The notes: generated by a model not told the origin, from the sequence alone. Positions 8,248-17,158 are shown, counted from the stretch's first letter. The stretch is 64,000 bases of DNA from Pararcticibacter amylolyticus (GCF_003130405.1 NZ_QEAS01000001.1:331314-395313); one strand, 5' to 3'. A program made the numbers and translations.

Positions 8248-9657
8248 ATGAATGTTAAACAAAGAACTATAAGGGAAGAGATTACCATTTCAGGAACAGG
8301 TCTACATACAGGACAACCTGTAAATATGACATTTAAGCCCGCTCCCGAAAACCATGGCTACAAATTTAAACGGGTTGATATAGACGGTCAGCCTATAATT
8401 GATGCCGATGTTGACAATGTTACTGATACATCAAGGGGTACAACTATTTCACAGAACGGTGCCAGTGTAAGCACTGTTGAACACGTACTTGCCGCACTTG
8501 TCGGTTTCCAGATTGACAATGTATTAATTGAACTCGACGGCCCTGAAACACCTATCATGGACGGAAGCTCGATCCAGTTCATTGAGGCTTTTGAAAAAGC
8601 TGGTTTAGTAGAACAGGAAGCGGACCGTGAATATTATGTCATTCCGAACAATATTCATTATACAGAACCCGACAGGCGTGTGGAAATGGTAGCAATGCCT
8701 CTTGAGGATGATTACCGTTTTACCTGTATGATTGACTATAATTCGCCGGTACTGGGCAGTCAGCATGCAGCTATAACAGGTATTTCTGAATTCAAGAAAG
8801 AGGTGGCCTCCAGCCGCACCTTTTGCTTCCTTCACGAGCTTGAAATGCTTCTTGAACACAACCTGATCAAAGGCGGCGACCTGAATAATGCTATTGTTGT
8901 GGTAGACAAGGAGGTGAGTAAAGATGAACTAAAGCACCTGGCAGTACTATTTCACAGGGAAGATATTGATGTTGCAAAAGAAGGAATACTCAACAATATA
9001 GAACTACGCCATCAAAATGAACCGGCACGGCACAAGCTTCTTGATATGATCGGCGACCTGGCATTGGTAGGGACTCCTTTGAGAGGTCACATCATGGCGG
9101 CCAGACCGGGACATGCTGCTAACGTTGCTTTCGCAAAACGGATAAAAGCACAGATTAAGAGAGAAAGGAGTAAAAAAACGGTAAAGGTATACGACCCTAC
9201 CATGCCTCCTGTTTATGATACGACTCAGATCATGAATATATTGCCGCACAGGCAACCTTTTCTTCTTGTTGATAAGATCCTCGAGCTCACTAAAAACCAT
9301 GTAGTGGGATTAAAGAACGTAACTATGAATGAGGACTTCTTCAGAGGTCACTTTCCTGGTTCTCCTATTTTTCCAGGGGTACTACATATTGAAGCAATGG
9401 CACAAACAGGTGGCATCCTTGTATTAAATACGGTACCGGATCCTGAAAACTGGCTTACCTTATTCCTGAAAATTGAGAATGCACGGTTTAAAGCACAGGT
9501 TACGCCGGGCGACACCGTAATATACAGATGTGATCTCATGACACCTATCCGCCGTGGAATAGCGCAAATGAAAGGCGTTGGGATGGTTGGTGAAAAAGTT
9601 GTAGTAGAAGCCGAACTAATGGCTCAGATTGTAAAAGTGAAAAACGAAGAACAATGA
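8248..9657 (+). CDS. lpxC/fabZ: Bifunctional LpxC deacetylase / FabZ dehydratase fusion
   Basis: This 469-residue fusion joins the committed zinc deacetylase of lipid A synthesis to the 3-hydroxyacyl-ACP dehydratase of fatty acid synthesis. LpxC occupies residues about 1-310, with zinc ligands in STVEHVLAAL and in the RHKLLD motif (H and D). FabZ spans about 322-466, with LPHRQPFLLVDKI and the catalytic GHFPGSPIFPG segment and glutamate in HIEAMAQTGG. An ATG at 8236 is also in frame, but starting at 8248 puts the first zinc histidine at residue 79, as in E. coli LpxC. The fusion is known in Bacteroidota. lpxA overlaps its stop by 4 bp, implying translational coupling. Confidence 0.95.
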   Translation: MNVKQRTIREEITISGTGLHTGQPVNMTFKPAPENHGYKFKRVDIDGQPIIDADVDNVTDTSRGTTISQNGASVSTVEHVLAALVGFQIDNVLIELDGPETPIMDGSSIQFIEAFEKAGLVEQEADREYYVIPNNIHYTEPDRRVEMVAMPLEDDYRFTCMIDYNSPVLGSQHAAITGISEFKKEVASSRTFCFLHELEMLLEHNLIKGGDLNNAIVVVDKEVSKDELKHLAVLFHREDIDVAKEGILNNIELRHQNEPARHKLLDMIGDLALVGTPLRGHIMAARPGHAANVAFAKRIKAQIKRERSKKTVKVYDPTMPPVYDTTQIMNILPHRQPFLLVDKILELTKNHVVGLKNVTMNEDFFRGHFPGSPIFPGVLHIEAMAQTGGILVLNTVPDPENWLTLFLKIENARFKAQVTPGDTVIYRCDLMTPIRRGIAQMKGVGMVGEKVVVEAELMAQIVKVKNEEQ

Positions 9658-10436
9658 TCCAACCTCTAGCATATATACACCCTCAGGCGAAAATTGCCGA
9701 TAATGTAGTAATCGAGCCTTTTGTTACAATACACAAAAACGTTGAGATCGGCGAGGGAACCTGGATAGGACCGAACGTAACCATCATGGATGGAGCACGT
9801 ATCGGAAAGAACTGCCGTATTTTTCCAGGGGCAGTAATCTCTGCCATTCCGCAGGATCTGAAATTTGCCGGAGAAGATACGACAGCCGAAATAGGTGACA
9901 ATACTACTATCCGCGAGTGCGTTACCATTAACAGGGGGACGAAAGATAAGTGGAAAACAGTAGTTGGAAATAACTGCCTTATCCAGGCATACTGCCATAT
10001 CGCACATGATTGTTTCATTGGCAATAATTGCATATTCTCGAACAGCACAACCCTGGCCGGGCATATTACGATAGGCGATTATGTGGTACTCGCAGGGCTG
10101 GTAGCTATTCACCAGTTTTGTAAGGTTGGTTCTCATGCTTTTATTACAGGAGGCTCTCTTGTCAGAAAGGATGTTCCTCCTTATGTAAAAGCAGCCCGTG
10201 AACCCCTCTCCTACGTAGGCATCAACTCGGTAGGCCTTCGCCGCCGCGGCTTTACCTCTGAGCAGATAAATGAAATTCAGGATATCTACCGGACACTGTT
10301 TGTAAAGAAGTATAATATTACAACAGCTCTCGACATTATAGAAGCTGAACATCAGCCAACAGAGATAAGAGACGAAATTCTTGATTTTATCAGGAATTCT
10401 AACCGTGGTATCATGAAAGGATTTACAGGAGCTTAA
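9654..10436 (+). CDS. lpxA: UDP-N-acetylglucosamine O-acyltransferase LpxA
   Basis: LpxA catalyses the first acyl transfer of lipid A synthesis, placing a 3-hydroxyacyl chain from ACP onto UDP-GlcNAc. The 260-residue protein is a beta-helix of hexapeptide repeats starting at IHPQAKIADNVVIEPF. The catalytic histidine lies in YCHIAHDCFIG, and HQFCKVG and VPPYVKAAREPLSYVGIN follow, ending in the helical ACP-binding tail. The start overlaps the lpxC/fabZ stop in an ATGA-type junction, and the three enzymes act in one pathway. Confidence 0.96.
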   Translation: MIQPLAYIHPQAKIADNVVIEPFVTIHKNVEIGEGTWIGPNVTIMDGARIGKNCRIFPGAVISAIPQDLKFAGEDTTAEIGDNTTIRECVTINRGTKDKWKTVVGNNCLIQAYCHIAHDCFIGNNCIFSNSTTLAGHITIGDYVVLAGLVAIHQFCKVGSHAFITGGSLVRKDVPPYVKAAREPLSYVGINSVGLRRRGFTSEQINEIQDIYRTLFVKKYNITTALDIIEAEHQPTEIRDEILDFIRNSNRGIMKGFTGA

Positions 10437-10518
10437 TTAGTTTACCAGTAACTCTTTCCAGGTAAGAGAAACCGGATTTACAAAGGCCGGCGTGGATTAA
10501 TGTTTTGAAAAAATATTC

Positions 10519-10526
10519 TATCTTTG
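10519..10526 (+). promoter_or_regulatory. efp -7 promoter box
   Basis: TATCTTTG is a perfect TAnnTTTG match 24 bp before the efp ATG. No TTG lies at the usual -33 spacing; the nearest upstream TTG is only 11 bp away. Confidence 0.5.
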
Positions 10527-10550
10527 CCGCCTATAATCCTAAGAAATTGT

Positions 10551-11111
10551 ATGGCAAAAGCTTCAGACATAAAAAACGGCAATATCCTGCGCTTTAATGG
10601 GGAACTTGTAACAGTTGAAGAGTTCATCCACAGGACTCCCGGTAATCTACGGGCCTTCTACCAGGCCCGGATGAGAAACGTTAAGACGGGCAAACTGGTA
10701 GAGTACCGCTTCCGGACAGACGAAGAAGTTGAAATCTGTCGGGTTGAAACCAACGACTATCAATATCTGTACGACGATGGCGACTTCTTCGTAGTAATGG
10801 ATAACAATACATATGAACAATTTAACATTCCGAAATTCCTGTTTGGCGAAGCAGCTAGATTCATGAAGGAAGGGATGAACGTGATTGTCGCTTTTGAAAG
10901 TGACGAGCCGATCATGGCGCAGGCACCAACCAGCGTTGAGCTTGAAATTACATATACAGAACCGGCAGTAAAGGGCGATACTTCTACTAATGCTATGAAG
11001 TACGCGACTGTTGAAACCGGTGTTGAAATCCGGGTACCCTTGTTTATAAATCAGGGCGAGAAAGTAAGAGTCGATACCCGCACAGGTGATTATATCGAAC
11101 GTGTAAAATAA
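10551..11111 (+). CDS. efp: Elongation factor P
   Basis: EF-P relieves ribosome stalling at polyproline stretches. The 186-residue protein starts at MAKASDIKNGN; an in-frame TTG at 10524 is rejected because it lies inside the -7 promoter box. All three beta-barrel domains are visible, ending with the family signature region NQGEKVRVDTRTGDY. The functional loop reads HRTPGNLRAF, so the tip residue equivalent to the modified Lys34 of E. coli is Asn32 here, with Arg two residues later. A lysyl- or rhamnosyl-type modification at the usual site is therefore not possible. The gene stands alone between its own promoter and a strong terminator. Confidence 0.95.
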   Translation: MAKASDIKNGNILRFNGELVTVEEFIHRTPGNLRAFYQARMRNVKTGKLVEYRFRTDEEVEICRVETNDYQYLYDDGDFFVVMDNNTYEQFNIPKFLFGEAARFMKEGMNVIVAFESDEPIMAQAPTSVELEITYTEPAVKGDTSTNAMKYATVETGVEIRVPLFINQGEKVRVDTRTGDYIERVK

Positions 11112-11141
11112 TCCCATATCAGGGAGTTAAAAGTTCAGGTT

Positions 11142-11173
11142 AAAACGGTCTTAATAATTAAGACCGTTTTTTT
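11142..11173 (+). terminator. Rho-independent terminator of efp
   Basis: AAAACGGTCTTAA (11142-11154) pairs perfectly with TTAAGACCGTTTT (11158-11170) across a 3-nt loop, followed by a T run. It lies 30 bp after the efp stop. Confidence 0.9.
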
Positions 11174-11183
11174 ATTTTTAACA

Positions 11184-11753
11184 ATGCTAAAGCAAGGACT
11201 AAGGAAGCTATACCTGGAAAAACGAAAAAGTCTGCAACCGGAAGAAATAGACCTTCTTAGCCTTAAGATTACCGAACAGTTCTTTCACATTCCGCTTTCA
11301 AATATTCATTACCTGCACATCTTTTATCCTATAATAGGAAAGCACGAATTTAACAGCCTCCTCATCGCTGAAAAAATCAGGAAAGATTACCCTGAAAAGA
11401 ATCTGGTGTTACCTAAAAGCGATTTTCACCATCATACACTCCGCAATATTATATGGAAAGAAGACACTCCCCTTGCCATGAATGAATGGGGAATCACCGA
11501 GCCGGAATCAGGTGATGAGGTCGCTTCCGAATTAATTGACATGATTATTATTCCTCTTCTTGCATACGACAAGGTGGGTAACCGGATAGGATACGGAAAA
11601 GGATTTTACGACCGCTTTCTCCAGGACTGCCGTCCTAAGACAAAAAAAATAGGAATCTCCTTTTTCGGGCCTGAAGAGAAGATAGACGCAGAGCCGCACG
11701 ACATTCCCCTGGACTTATGTATCACTCCTGATAGAATCTGGACGTTCAATTAA
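11184..11753 (+). CDS. 5-formyltetrahydrofolate cyclo-ligase
   Basis: The 189-residue protein belongs to the 5-FCL family, which converts 5-formyl-THF to 5,10-methenyl-THF using ATP. It starts with the typical KQGLRKLYLEKRKSL helix, has HIFYPIIGKHEF in the middle, and carries the signature IIPLLAYDKVGNRIGYGKGFYDRFL near residues 120-150, which holds the phosphate-binding glycines. The start follows directly behind the efp terminator. Its 3' end overlaps the convergent exonuclease III gene by 4 bp. Confidence 0.92.
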   Translation: MLKQGLRKLYLEKRKSLQPEEIDLLSLKITEQFFHIPLSNIHYLHIFYPIIGKHEFNSLLIAEKIRKDYPEKNLVLPKSDFHHHTLRNIIWKEDTPLAMNEWGITEPESGDEVASELIDMIIIPLLAYDKVGNRIGYGKGFYDRFLQDCRPKTKKIGISFFGPEEKIDAEPHDIPLDLCITPDRIWTFN

Positions 11754-12517
11754 ACATCCAGTTCGAGCAATACAGGACAATGATCTGAATGCACTGCCTC
11801 ACAAAGGATAGCAGACCTCCTAAGACTGGACTCCAGATCCTTGCTCACCATATTGTAGTCTATACGCCATCCCAGATTCTTCTTCCTTGCGCCTGCTCTG
11901 AAACTCCACCATGTATAATGATGCGGATCATTGTTAAAATACCGGAAACTGTCAATAAATCCTTTATTAATGAAGTTTTCCATCCATTCCCGTTCCGCCG
12001 GCAAAAATCCCGAGGAGTTGGCATTTGACTTTGGATTATGGATATCTATAGGGCGATGGCAGATATTATAATCTCCCGAAATAACCAGGCGGGGCCGCTC
12101 CTGCTTCAACTTGTCAACGTACATTTGGAAGTCGTCAAGAAAGCGGTATTTAAAAAGTTGCCGTTCATCTCCGCTCGAGCCGGAAGGAAAATAGGTACTC
12201 AAGACCGATAATCCTTCAAAATCCGCTCTTATTATTCTTCCCTCAAAATCATAGTCACAATGACCACAGCCGTATTCGACATGAAGAGGTGTCTTTTTTG
12301 TTAAGATTGCCGTTCCGCTATACCCCTTTTTCTGAGCTGGATACCAATAATGTTCATATCCCATTTGCTCCAGTAAAAAAAGATCAGAAAGCTGCTCACG
12401 GCTAGCCTTGATCTCCTGGAGGCAAACTACATCAGGATCAGCTGCCTGAAGCCATCCCAACCAGTTTTTTCCGAAAGCAGAACGAATGCCGTTTACATTA
12501 TATGTTATTATTTTCAT
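11750..12517 (-). CDS. xth: Exodeoxyribonuclease III (AP endonuclease family)
   Basis: This 255-residue EEP-superfamily nuclease acts in base excision repair on abasic sites and 3' blocked ends. Motifs in order: ITYNVNGIRSA with the metal-binding N, CLQEIKA with catalytic E, SGDYNICHRPIDI with D and N, the WWSFR/GWRIDY segment, and the final SDHCPVLLEL with catalytic D-H. The length and motif order match ExoIII/ExoA closely. Its 3' end overlaps the convergent folate gene. Confidence 0.95.
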   Translation of the reverse strand: MKIITYNVNGIRSAFGKNWLGWLQAADPDVVCLQEIKASREQLSDLFLLEQMGYEHYWYPAQKKGYSGTAILTKKTPLHVEYGCGHCDYDFEGRIIRADFEGLSVLSTYFPSGSSGDERQLFKYRFLDDFQMYVDKLKQERPRLVISGDYNICHRPIDIHNPKSNANSSGFLPAEREWMENFINKGFIDSFRYFNNDPHHYTWWSFRAGARKKNLGWRIDYNMVSKDLESSLRRSAILCEAVHSDHCPVLLELDV

Positions 12518-12624
12518 TATATACTATTGCCTTACCGGTCGGCCCGCTGCAATTCCTTTACATACAAGCCACCGCCTATAAAATATCAAATCTGTTGTTT
12601 CTGAAGGAATATGGAATGCCAGAT

Positions 12625-13398
12625 TTACATAATCAGCTTTCTTCTGAAACTCTCCTGAAGAAGCTCTTTTTCCAGTTTGCGGGCTTCTCTTTTTTTCAGA
12701 AGATATATCGTCATTTTAATATCTGTAAGCGGACGATCATTTCCGTCTGTTGGAAGTGACGCTATAGAATCCACCATTTCGATTCCCCTCACTACCTCAC
12801 CAAAGACAGTATACTTCTGGTCAAGAAAAGGCGAGCCGCCTGTTGTCTGATAAACCTTTCGTTGTTCGGGAGGGATGCTCCGGCCGTCAAGCTTTTTCTT
12901 CTCTACTATGTTTAGCTCCTCATTTGTATAGGTCTTTCCCTGTACGATATAAAACTGGCAGGCGCTTGAGGACTTCGCAGGGTTATCATCCCGCGCGGCA
13001 GCTAAAGCCCCCTTTTTGTGAAACAGTGCGGGATTAAACTCTGCCGGGATCCTGTAACCCAGATCTCCTTCCCCCAATAATTGTCCCTGAGTGGCATTTT
13101 TAGAGTCTGGATCACCTCCCTGTATCATAAAAGACTTGATGACACGGTGGTAAAGAGTTCCGTCGTAAAAGCCCTTCTTAACAAGTTTTATAAAGTTATC
13201 GCGGTGAAGCGGGGTTTCGTTATATAATTTCACTATACACTCACCCTTAGCCGTAGATATCCGGACATATTGATTTTTAGGCTTTTTCAGAAAATCAAGA
13301 ATTCCTTGTGCCTGTACTGGCAATGTTACAGACATTATGATGATGAGAGCTGTAAAATACAGAGCTTTTATTGCATACTTAGAACTTTGGATCAGCAT
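12625..13398 (-). CDS. Secreted cyclophilin-type peptidyl-prolyl isomerase
   Basis: A 257-residue cyclophilin that catalyses cis-trans isomerisation of prolyl bonds, probably in the periplasm. The N-terminus is a signal peptide ending around LPVQAQG. The cyclophilin fold follows, with ETPLHRDNFIKLV, GTLYHRVIKSFMIQGGDP (catalytic Arg), SSACQFYIVQ and KYTVFGEVVRGIEMVD. An insert around residues 165-195 is common in Bacteroidota members. The ATG at 13398 is preferred over an in-frame TTG at 13413. The C-terminal tail is basic and helical. The 115-residue gene upstream (13422-13769) is 23 bp away and may be cotranscribed. Confidence 0.9.
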   Translation of the reverse strand: MLIQSSKYAIKALYFTALIIIMSVTLPVQAQGILDFLKKPKNQYVRISTAKGECIVKLYNETPLHRDNFIKLVKKGFYDGTLYHRVIKSFMIQGGDPDSKNATQGQLLGEGDLGYRIPAEFNPALFHKKGALAAARDDNPAKSSSACQFYIVQGKTYTNEELNIVEKKKLDGRSIPPEQRKVYQTTGGSPFLDQKYTVFGEVVRGIEMVDSIASLPTDGNDRPLTDIKMTIYLLKKREARKLEKELLQESFRRKLIM

Positions 13399-13421
13399 AT
13401 TGAAGACAATCAATCAAATTA

Positions 13422-13769
13422 CTAATTAACAGAATATTCATCAAAATAAGATACAATGAGAGATTTCAAAAGCATCTCCTGCTCAAGTAAAGCATATGAA
13501 GGAATAGGTTTTACCAGTTTCCAGTGTGGCCATCCATCCTGATCAAGACCTTGCAGCTCATAAAATCCCATTTCGCTCAACAGGCGGCAGGTAGCAATAT
13601 GCATCAATTCCTCCTTCTGACGTTTTGAAAATTTCCGAGGCCCTTTTCCCAACTCCTGGACTCCAATCAGAAAAAGCATCACCTTGATGTCGGGCTTCTC
13701 TGTATCAAAGTCGGCTGATATTTTTTCCTGCAACTCCTTCCATCTTGTATTTACTTCTGCGGGTGACAT
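13422..13769 (-). CDS. Conserved hypothetical protein, 115 residues
   Basis: A small soluble protein with no signal peptide or membrane segment. It is rich in charged helices (RKFSKRQKEELMHIATCRLL) and has an aromatic C-terminal part (DGWPHWKLVKPIPSY, VSYFDEYSV). It resembles short uncharacterised proteins that recur in Bacteroidota, but I do not recognise a named domain. It lies 23 bp upstream of the cyclophilin gene on the same strand, which suggests cotranscription. Function unknown. Confidence 0.75.
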   Translation of the reverse strand: MSPAEVNTRWKELQEKISADFDTEKPDIKVMLFLIGVQELGKGPRKFSKRQKEELMHIATCRLLSEMGFYELQGLDQDGWPHWKLVKPIPSYALLEQEMLLKSLIVSYFDEYSVN

Positions 13770-14103
13770 ATAAATTGTTTGTATTTTAACGTTAATTAAC
13801 AGACATAATTATCCGCCGGGCAAAAACTGCACGTTACGCAAAAGTCCGGCAAATAGCTGGTATTCGATTAATTTTTCATATATTTATTTAAAATGCACAC
13901 GTAAGAACGGATAGAAGATTAACTTATCAACAAAAACAAAATGCTATACAACTGTTATTTAGTTAATTAACCAGATCCTCACCGGATGTTGAAAATTAAG
14001 CAGCCAGGGAAAACTCTATTTTAACTAATTTAATAAAGTTAATCGATGAAATACCAGGTTCTGGCAGTCATATCCGGGGAAACCGTTCTTAAATTTATCA
14101 TTA
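13770..14103. other. Intergenic region between divergent genes
   Basis: This 334-bp stretch separates the 115-residue hypothetical gene (minus) from the TPR gene (plus), so it should contain two promoters. A TAAATTTA (about 14087) ahead of the TPR gene is a 7 of 8 match to TAnnTTTG. The rest is AT-rich with no convincing ORF, RNA or repeat. Confidence 0.4.
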
Positions 14104-15507
14104 ATGGAAGAAGATTTTGAATTTGAATTCTCTGAAGATCCAAGGTTTTCAGTAGAGAGATATGAGGAGATGATCAGGAATGAGGATCAATATTTTTTTG
14201 ATTCACAGGCATTTGAGAACATCATAGATTATTACATTGAGAAAAACGACCCCATAAAAGCGCTTCAGGTAGTTGACTATGCCGTTAGCCAGCATCCATT
14301 TGCTGCAGTCTTCTTCATAAAACAGGCTCAGCTGTTTGTAGCTACCAACCAATTGGATGATGCTTTTGAAGCCTTAAACAAAGCGGAAACACTGGAACGC
14401 TCTGAAGGCGATATTTACCTGATCAGAGGCAATATCTTTGAAGCACTCGACAGGCCCGAAGAAGCGCTGGAAAACTATAAAACAGCCCTCTCACTAGCAG
14501 AGAACAAAGATGAGATATACCTGATGATCGCGTTGGTTTATCAAAACACAGGTGACTACGAAAGCGCTGTAAAGAATCTTAAAAGGTGTCTTGAGCATAA
14601 TATGGAGCATCAGGATGCTTTATATGAACTGGCATTCTGCTATGATGTGCTCGACAAGCAGGAAGAAAGCATCCAGTTCTATAAGCAGTATATCGATAAC
14701 GAGCCTTATTCTTATGCTGCCTGGTATAATCTCGGCAATGCATATCACAAGCTGAACCTTTATGAAAAGGCTATAGACGCCTATGATTATGCCATACTGA
14801 TCAAAGAAAACTTTGCCTCTGCATATTTTAATAAAGGGAACTCCCTGATCCATCTGGATAAGTTCAGCGATGCCATAGATGTATACAAACAAACATTTGA
14901 ATATGAACCGCCAAATGCTGATACTTATTGCGCTATAGGTGAGTGTTATGAAAAGCTTGAACAGATGGAAGAAGCCCGTTCTTTCTACAAAAAAGCAGTT
15001 AAGCTTGACACCAAGCTTTCTGATGCCTGGTTTGGTATCGGGGTGACACTGGATTTCGAAGACCGTTACTTTGAGTCTCTGCACTTCTACAAAAAGGCAC
15101 TCGCGCTTGACGATAGCAATCCGGACTATTGGTTTGCCATGGCTGATGCCTATTATAAGCTGGGAAAACTGGAAGATTCAGAAAAAGCCTACACGAAGGT
15201 TATTGAACTTAATCCTGTGGATATAGAAGCGTGGCTTGACTATTCTTCTATCCTCTATGAGCAAAGTAAGTTAGAAAACGCCATTGAGACCATAGCTGAA
15301 GCAATTAAACATAATACAGACGCTGCAGAGCTCTACTATAGAATGGTTGCATACCTCTTTGCGTCCGGCCAATATAATGAAGCTCTCAACTTTCTTGAAC
15401 TTGCTTTAAAAATTGATCCGGCCAAGCATGAAATACTATTTGAATATCTCCCTCAACTTCAGGACAATAAGATAATTATTGATATTATAAACAAGTACCT
15501 TATCTAG
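14104..15507 (+). CDS. TPR-repeat protein
   Basis: The 467-residue protein is an almost continuous array of tetratricopeptide repeats (about eleven) from residue 40 to 455. Typical units are EALENYKTALSLAENKDEIYLMIA and AWYNLGNAYHKLNLYEKAIDAYD. There is no signal peptide, so it is probably cytoplasmic and mediates protein-protein contacts. The acidic N-terminus (MEEDFEFEFSEDP) is distinctive for a conserved Bacteroidota subgroup. No enzymatic domain is visible. It precedes the comA-aroE-gldD run by 77 bp on the same strand. Confidence 0.88.
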   Translation: MEEDFEFEFSEDPRFSVERYEEMIRNEDQYFFDSQAFENIIDYYIEKNDPIKALQVVDYAVSQHPFAAVFFIKQAQLFVATNQLDDAFEALNKAETLERSEGDIYLIRGNIFEALDRPEEALENYKTALSLAENKDEIYLMIALVYQNTGDYESAVKNLKRCLEHNMEHQDALYELAFCYDVLDKQEESIQFYKQYIDNEPYSYAAWYNLGNAYHKLNLYEKAIDAYDYAILIKENFASAYFNKGNSLIHLDKFSDAIDVYKQTFEYEPPNADTYCAIGECYEKLEQMEEARSFYKKAVKLDTKLSDAWFGIGVTLDFEDRYFESLHFYKKALALDDSNPDYWFAMADAYYKLGKLEDSEKAYTKVIELNPVDIEAWLDYSSILYEQSKLENAIETIAEAIKHNTDAAELYYRMVAYLFASGQYNEALNFLELALKIDPAKHEILFEYLPQLQDNKIIIDIINKYLI

Positions 15508-15584
15508 GAAATTTCCGTCAAAAAGAAGAAATAAAATCCGGTACTTTAAGAATGTATTGGATTTTTTTCTAAGATTTGCAGCGT

Positions 15585-16352
15585 ATGATGAATTTCGATT
15601 TAGAGAAAATTCCTTTCCGTACGTCAAAACCCCGGCAAAACGGATTGACGATGGTGATGGACAAAGGGTTAAGTGTCCGTGAAATTGAGAACTTAATAGA
15701 AGTAGCTGGTCCGCACATCGACATTGTAAAGTTAGGATGGGCAACTTCTTACGTTACCCCCAACCTCAGCGAGAAACTCAAAGTGTACAAAAATGCAGGA
15801 ATACCGGTCTATTTCGGAGGAACGCTGTTTGAAGCTTTTGTAATAAGAAACCAGTTTGACGATTACCGCCGTGTACTGGATAAATACGGCCTGCAATTTG
15901 CCGAAGTATCCGATGGCTCCATTGAAATTCCTCACGATGAGAAGTGTGAGTATATTTCAAAGCTGAGTTCGCAGGTCACGGTCATTTCGGAAGTGGGTTC
16001 AAAAGATGCTCAAAAGATCTTTGCACCCTATAAATGGATCAAAATGATGACTGCTGAACTCGAAGCAGGCTCATGGAAGCTAATAGCCGAATCCCGGGAA
16101 AGCGGCAACGTTGGTATTTACCGGGATTCAGGAGAAGTGAGGGAAGGGCTAGTGGACGAAATCCTCACCCAGATACCAGAAGAGAAAATAATATGGGAAG
16201 CCCCCCAGAAAGGTCAGCAGGTTTGGTTTATTAAATTACTGGGAGCGAACGTCAACCTTGGTAATATTGCACCAGCCGAAGTGATTCCACTCGAAACGAT
16301 ACGCCTTGGGCTGCGTGGAGACACTTTTAATCATTTCATTAACACAATTTAG
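15585..16352 (+). CDS. Phosphosulfolactate synthase (ComA family)
   Basis: ComA joins sulfite to phosphoenolpyruvate to give phosphosulfolactate, the first step of coenzyme M synthesis in methanogens and of sulfolactate synthesis in some bacteria. The 255-residue protein keeps the family's blocks in order: LTMVMDKGL, VKLGWATS, YFGGTLFEA, AEVSDGS, VISEVGSK, IAESRESG, WEAPQKGQQVWFI and the C-terminal ETIRLGLRGDTF. Two adjacent ATGs (15585, 15588) are possible starts; an upstream TTG at 15576 is less likely. aroE follows by 23 bp. Bacteroidota make no coenzyme M, so the product may feed a sulfonate such as a sulfonolipid head group; that role is inference. Confidence 0.85.
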   Translation: MMNFDLEKIPFRTSKPRQNGLTMVMDKGLSVREIENLIEVAGPHIDIVKLGWATSYVTPNLSEKLKVYKNAGIPVYFGGTLFEAFVIRNQFDDYRRVLDKYGLQFAEVSDGSIEIPHDEKCEYISKLSSQVTVISEVGSKDAQKIFAPYKWIKMMTAELEAGSWKLIAESRESGNVGIYRDSGEVREGLVDEILTQIPEEKIIWEAPQKGQQVWFIKLLGANVNLGNIAPAEVIPLETIRLGLRGDTFNHFINTI

Positions 16353-16375
16353 CCTCTCTCTCGTTACAAAGAAAT

Positions 16376-17158
16376 ATGAAGAAGTTCGGGCTGATAGGCT
16401 ATCCATTAAGCCATTCGTTTTCGAAAAAGTACTTTTCTGAAAAATTTGAAAAAGAGGGATTAACAGACTATTCATACGAATTATTCCCGCTTGAAAACCT
16501 CAGTGACTTTGAAAAGCTGATTTCATCAAACCCCGATCTTTGTGGTCTGAACGTGACCATCCCCCATAAAATCGGAGTCATGTTCTATCTTGATAAGATT
16601 GATCCGGCCGCAAAAGCGATAGACGCTGTAAACTGTATAAAAATAATAAAGCAAAAGCCCGTAGAATCATTCTTCACAGGCGAACTTTCGTCAAATAAAG
16701 TGCGGCTGGAGGGATTTAATACAGATAGTTATGGCTTTGAGCAATCGCTGAAACCTCTGCTCAAAAAGCATCATAATAAGGCTCTTGTACTTGGAAGCGG
16801 AGGTTCGTCCCGCGCTGTTACCTATGTACTTTCTAAACTCGGGATCGATTACAAGGTTGTTTCGAGACGTAAAGCGAGGAAACAGATCACCTACTCAGAC
16901 ATAAAAAAAAGCACTATGTCTGACCATCATCTGATCATCAATACTACTCCTCTTGGATTGTCTCCTGCTGTTGAAACATATCCGGATATCCCTTATGAGC
17001 ATATTACGAGTAATCACCTGTTATACGATCTCATTTACAATCCCCCTCTGACAGAATTTCTAAAAAGGGGTCAGGAGCAAGGCGCCACAATTAAAAACGG
17101 AGAAGAGATGCTTCACCTTCAGGCGGAAAGATCATGGGAAATCTGGAACAAAGGCTGA
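16376..17158 (+). CDS. aroE: Shikimate dehydrogenase
   Basis: AroE reduces 3-dehydroshikimate to shikimate with NADPH in aromatic amino acid synthesis. The 260-residue protein has the substrate-binding motif GYPLSHSFSKKYF near the N-terminus, NVTIPHK with the catalytic lysine around residue 66, and GFNTDSYGF with the conserved aspartate. The Rossmann LVLGSGGSSRAV follows, with SRR contacting the NADP phosphate and a C-terminal NGEEMLHLQAERSWEIW. gldD starts 25 bp inside its 3' end. Confidence 0.94.
   Translation: MKKFGLIGYPLSHSFSKKYFSEKFEKEGLTDYSYELFPLENLSDFEKLISSNPDLCGLNVTIPHKIGVMFYLDKIDPAAKAIDAVNCIKIIKQKPVESFFTGELSSNKVRLEGFNTDSYGFEQSLKPLLKKHHNKALVLGSGGSSRAVTYVLSKLGIDYKVVSRRKARKQITYSDIKKSTMSDHHLIINTTPLGLSPAVETYPDIPYEHITSNHLLYDLIYNPPLTEFLKRGQEQGATIKNGEEMLHLQAERSWEIWNKG

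Noticed and set aside
9666-10352. Long minus-strand ORF opposite lpxA
   Set aside because: It is a shadow of the lpxA hexapeptide repeats; lpxA has strong motif evidence and the antisense translation has none.
14620-15084. Minus-strand ORF opposite the TPR gene
   Set aside because: The sense frame carries clear TPR repeats; the antisense frame has no recognisable domain.
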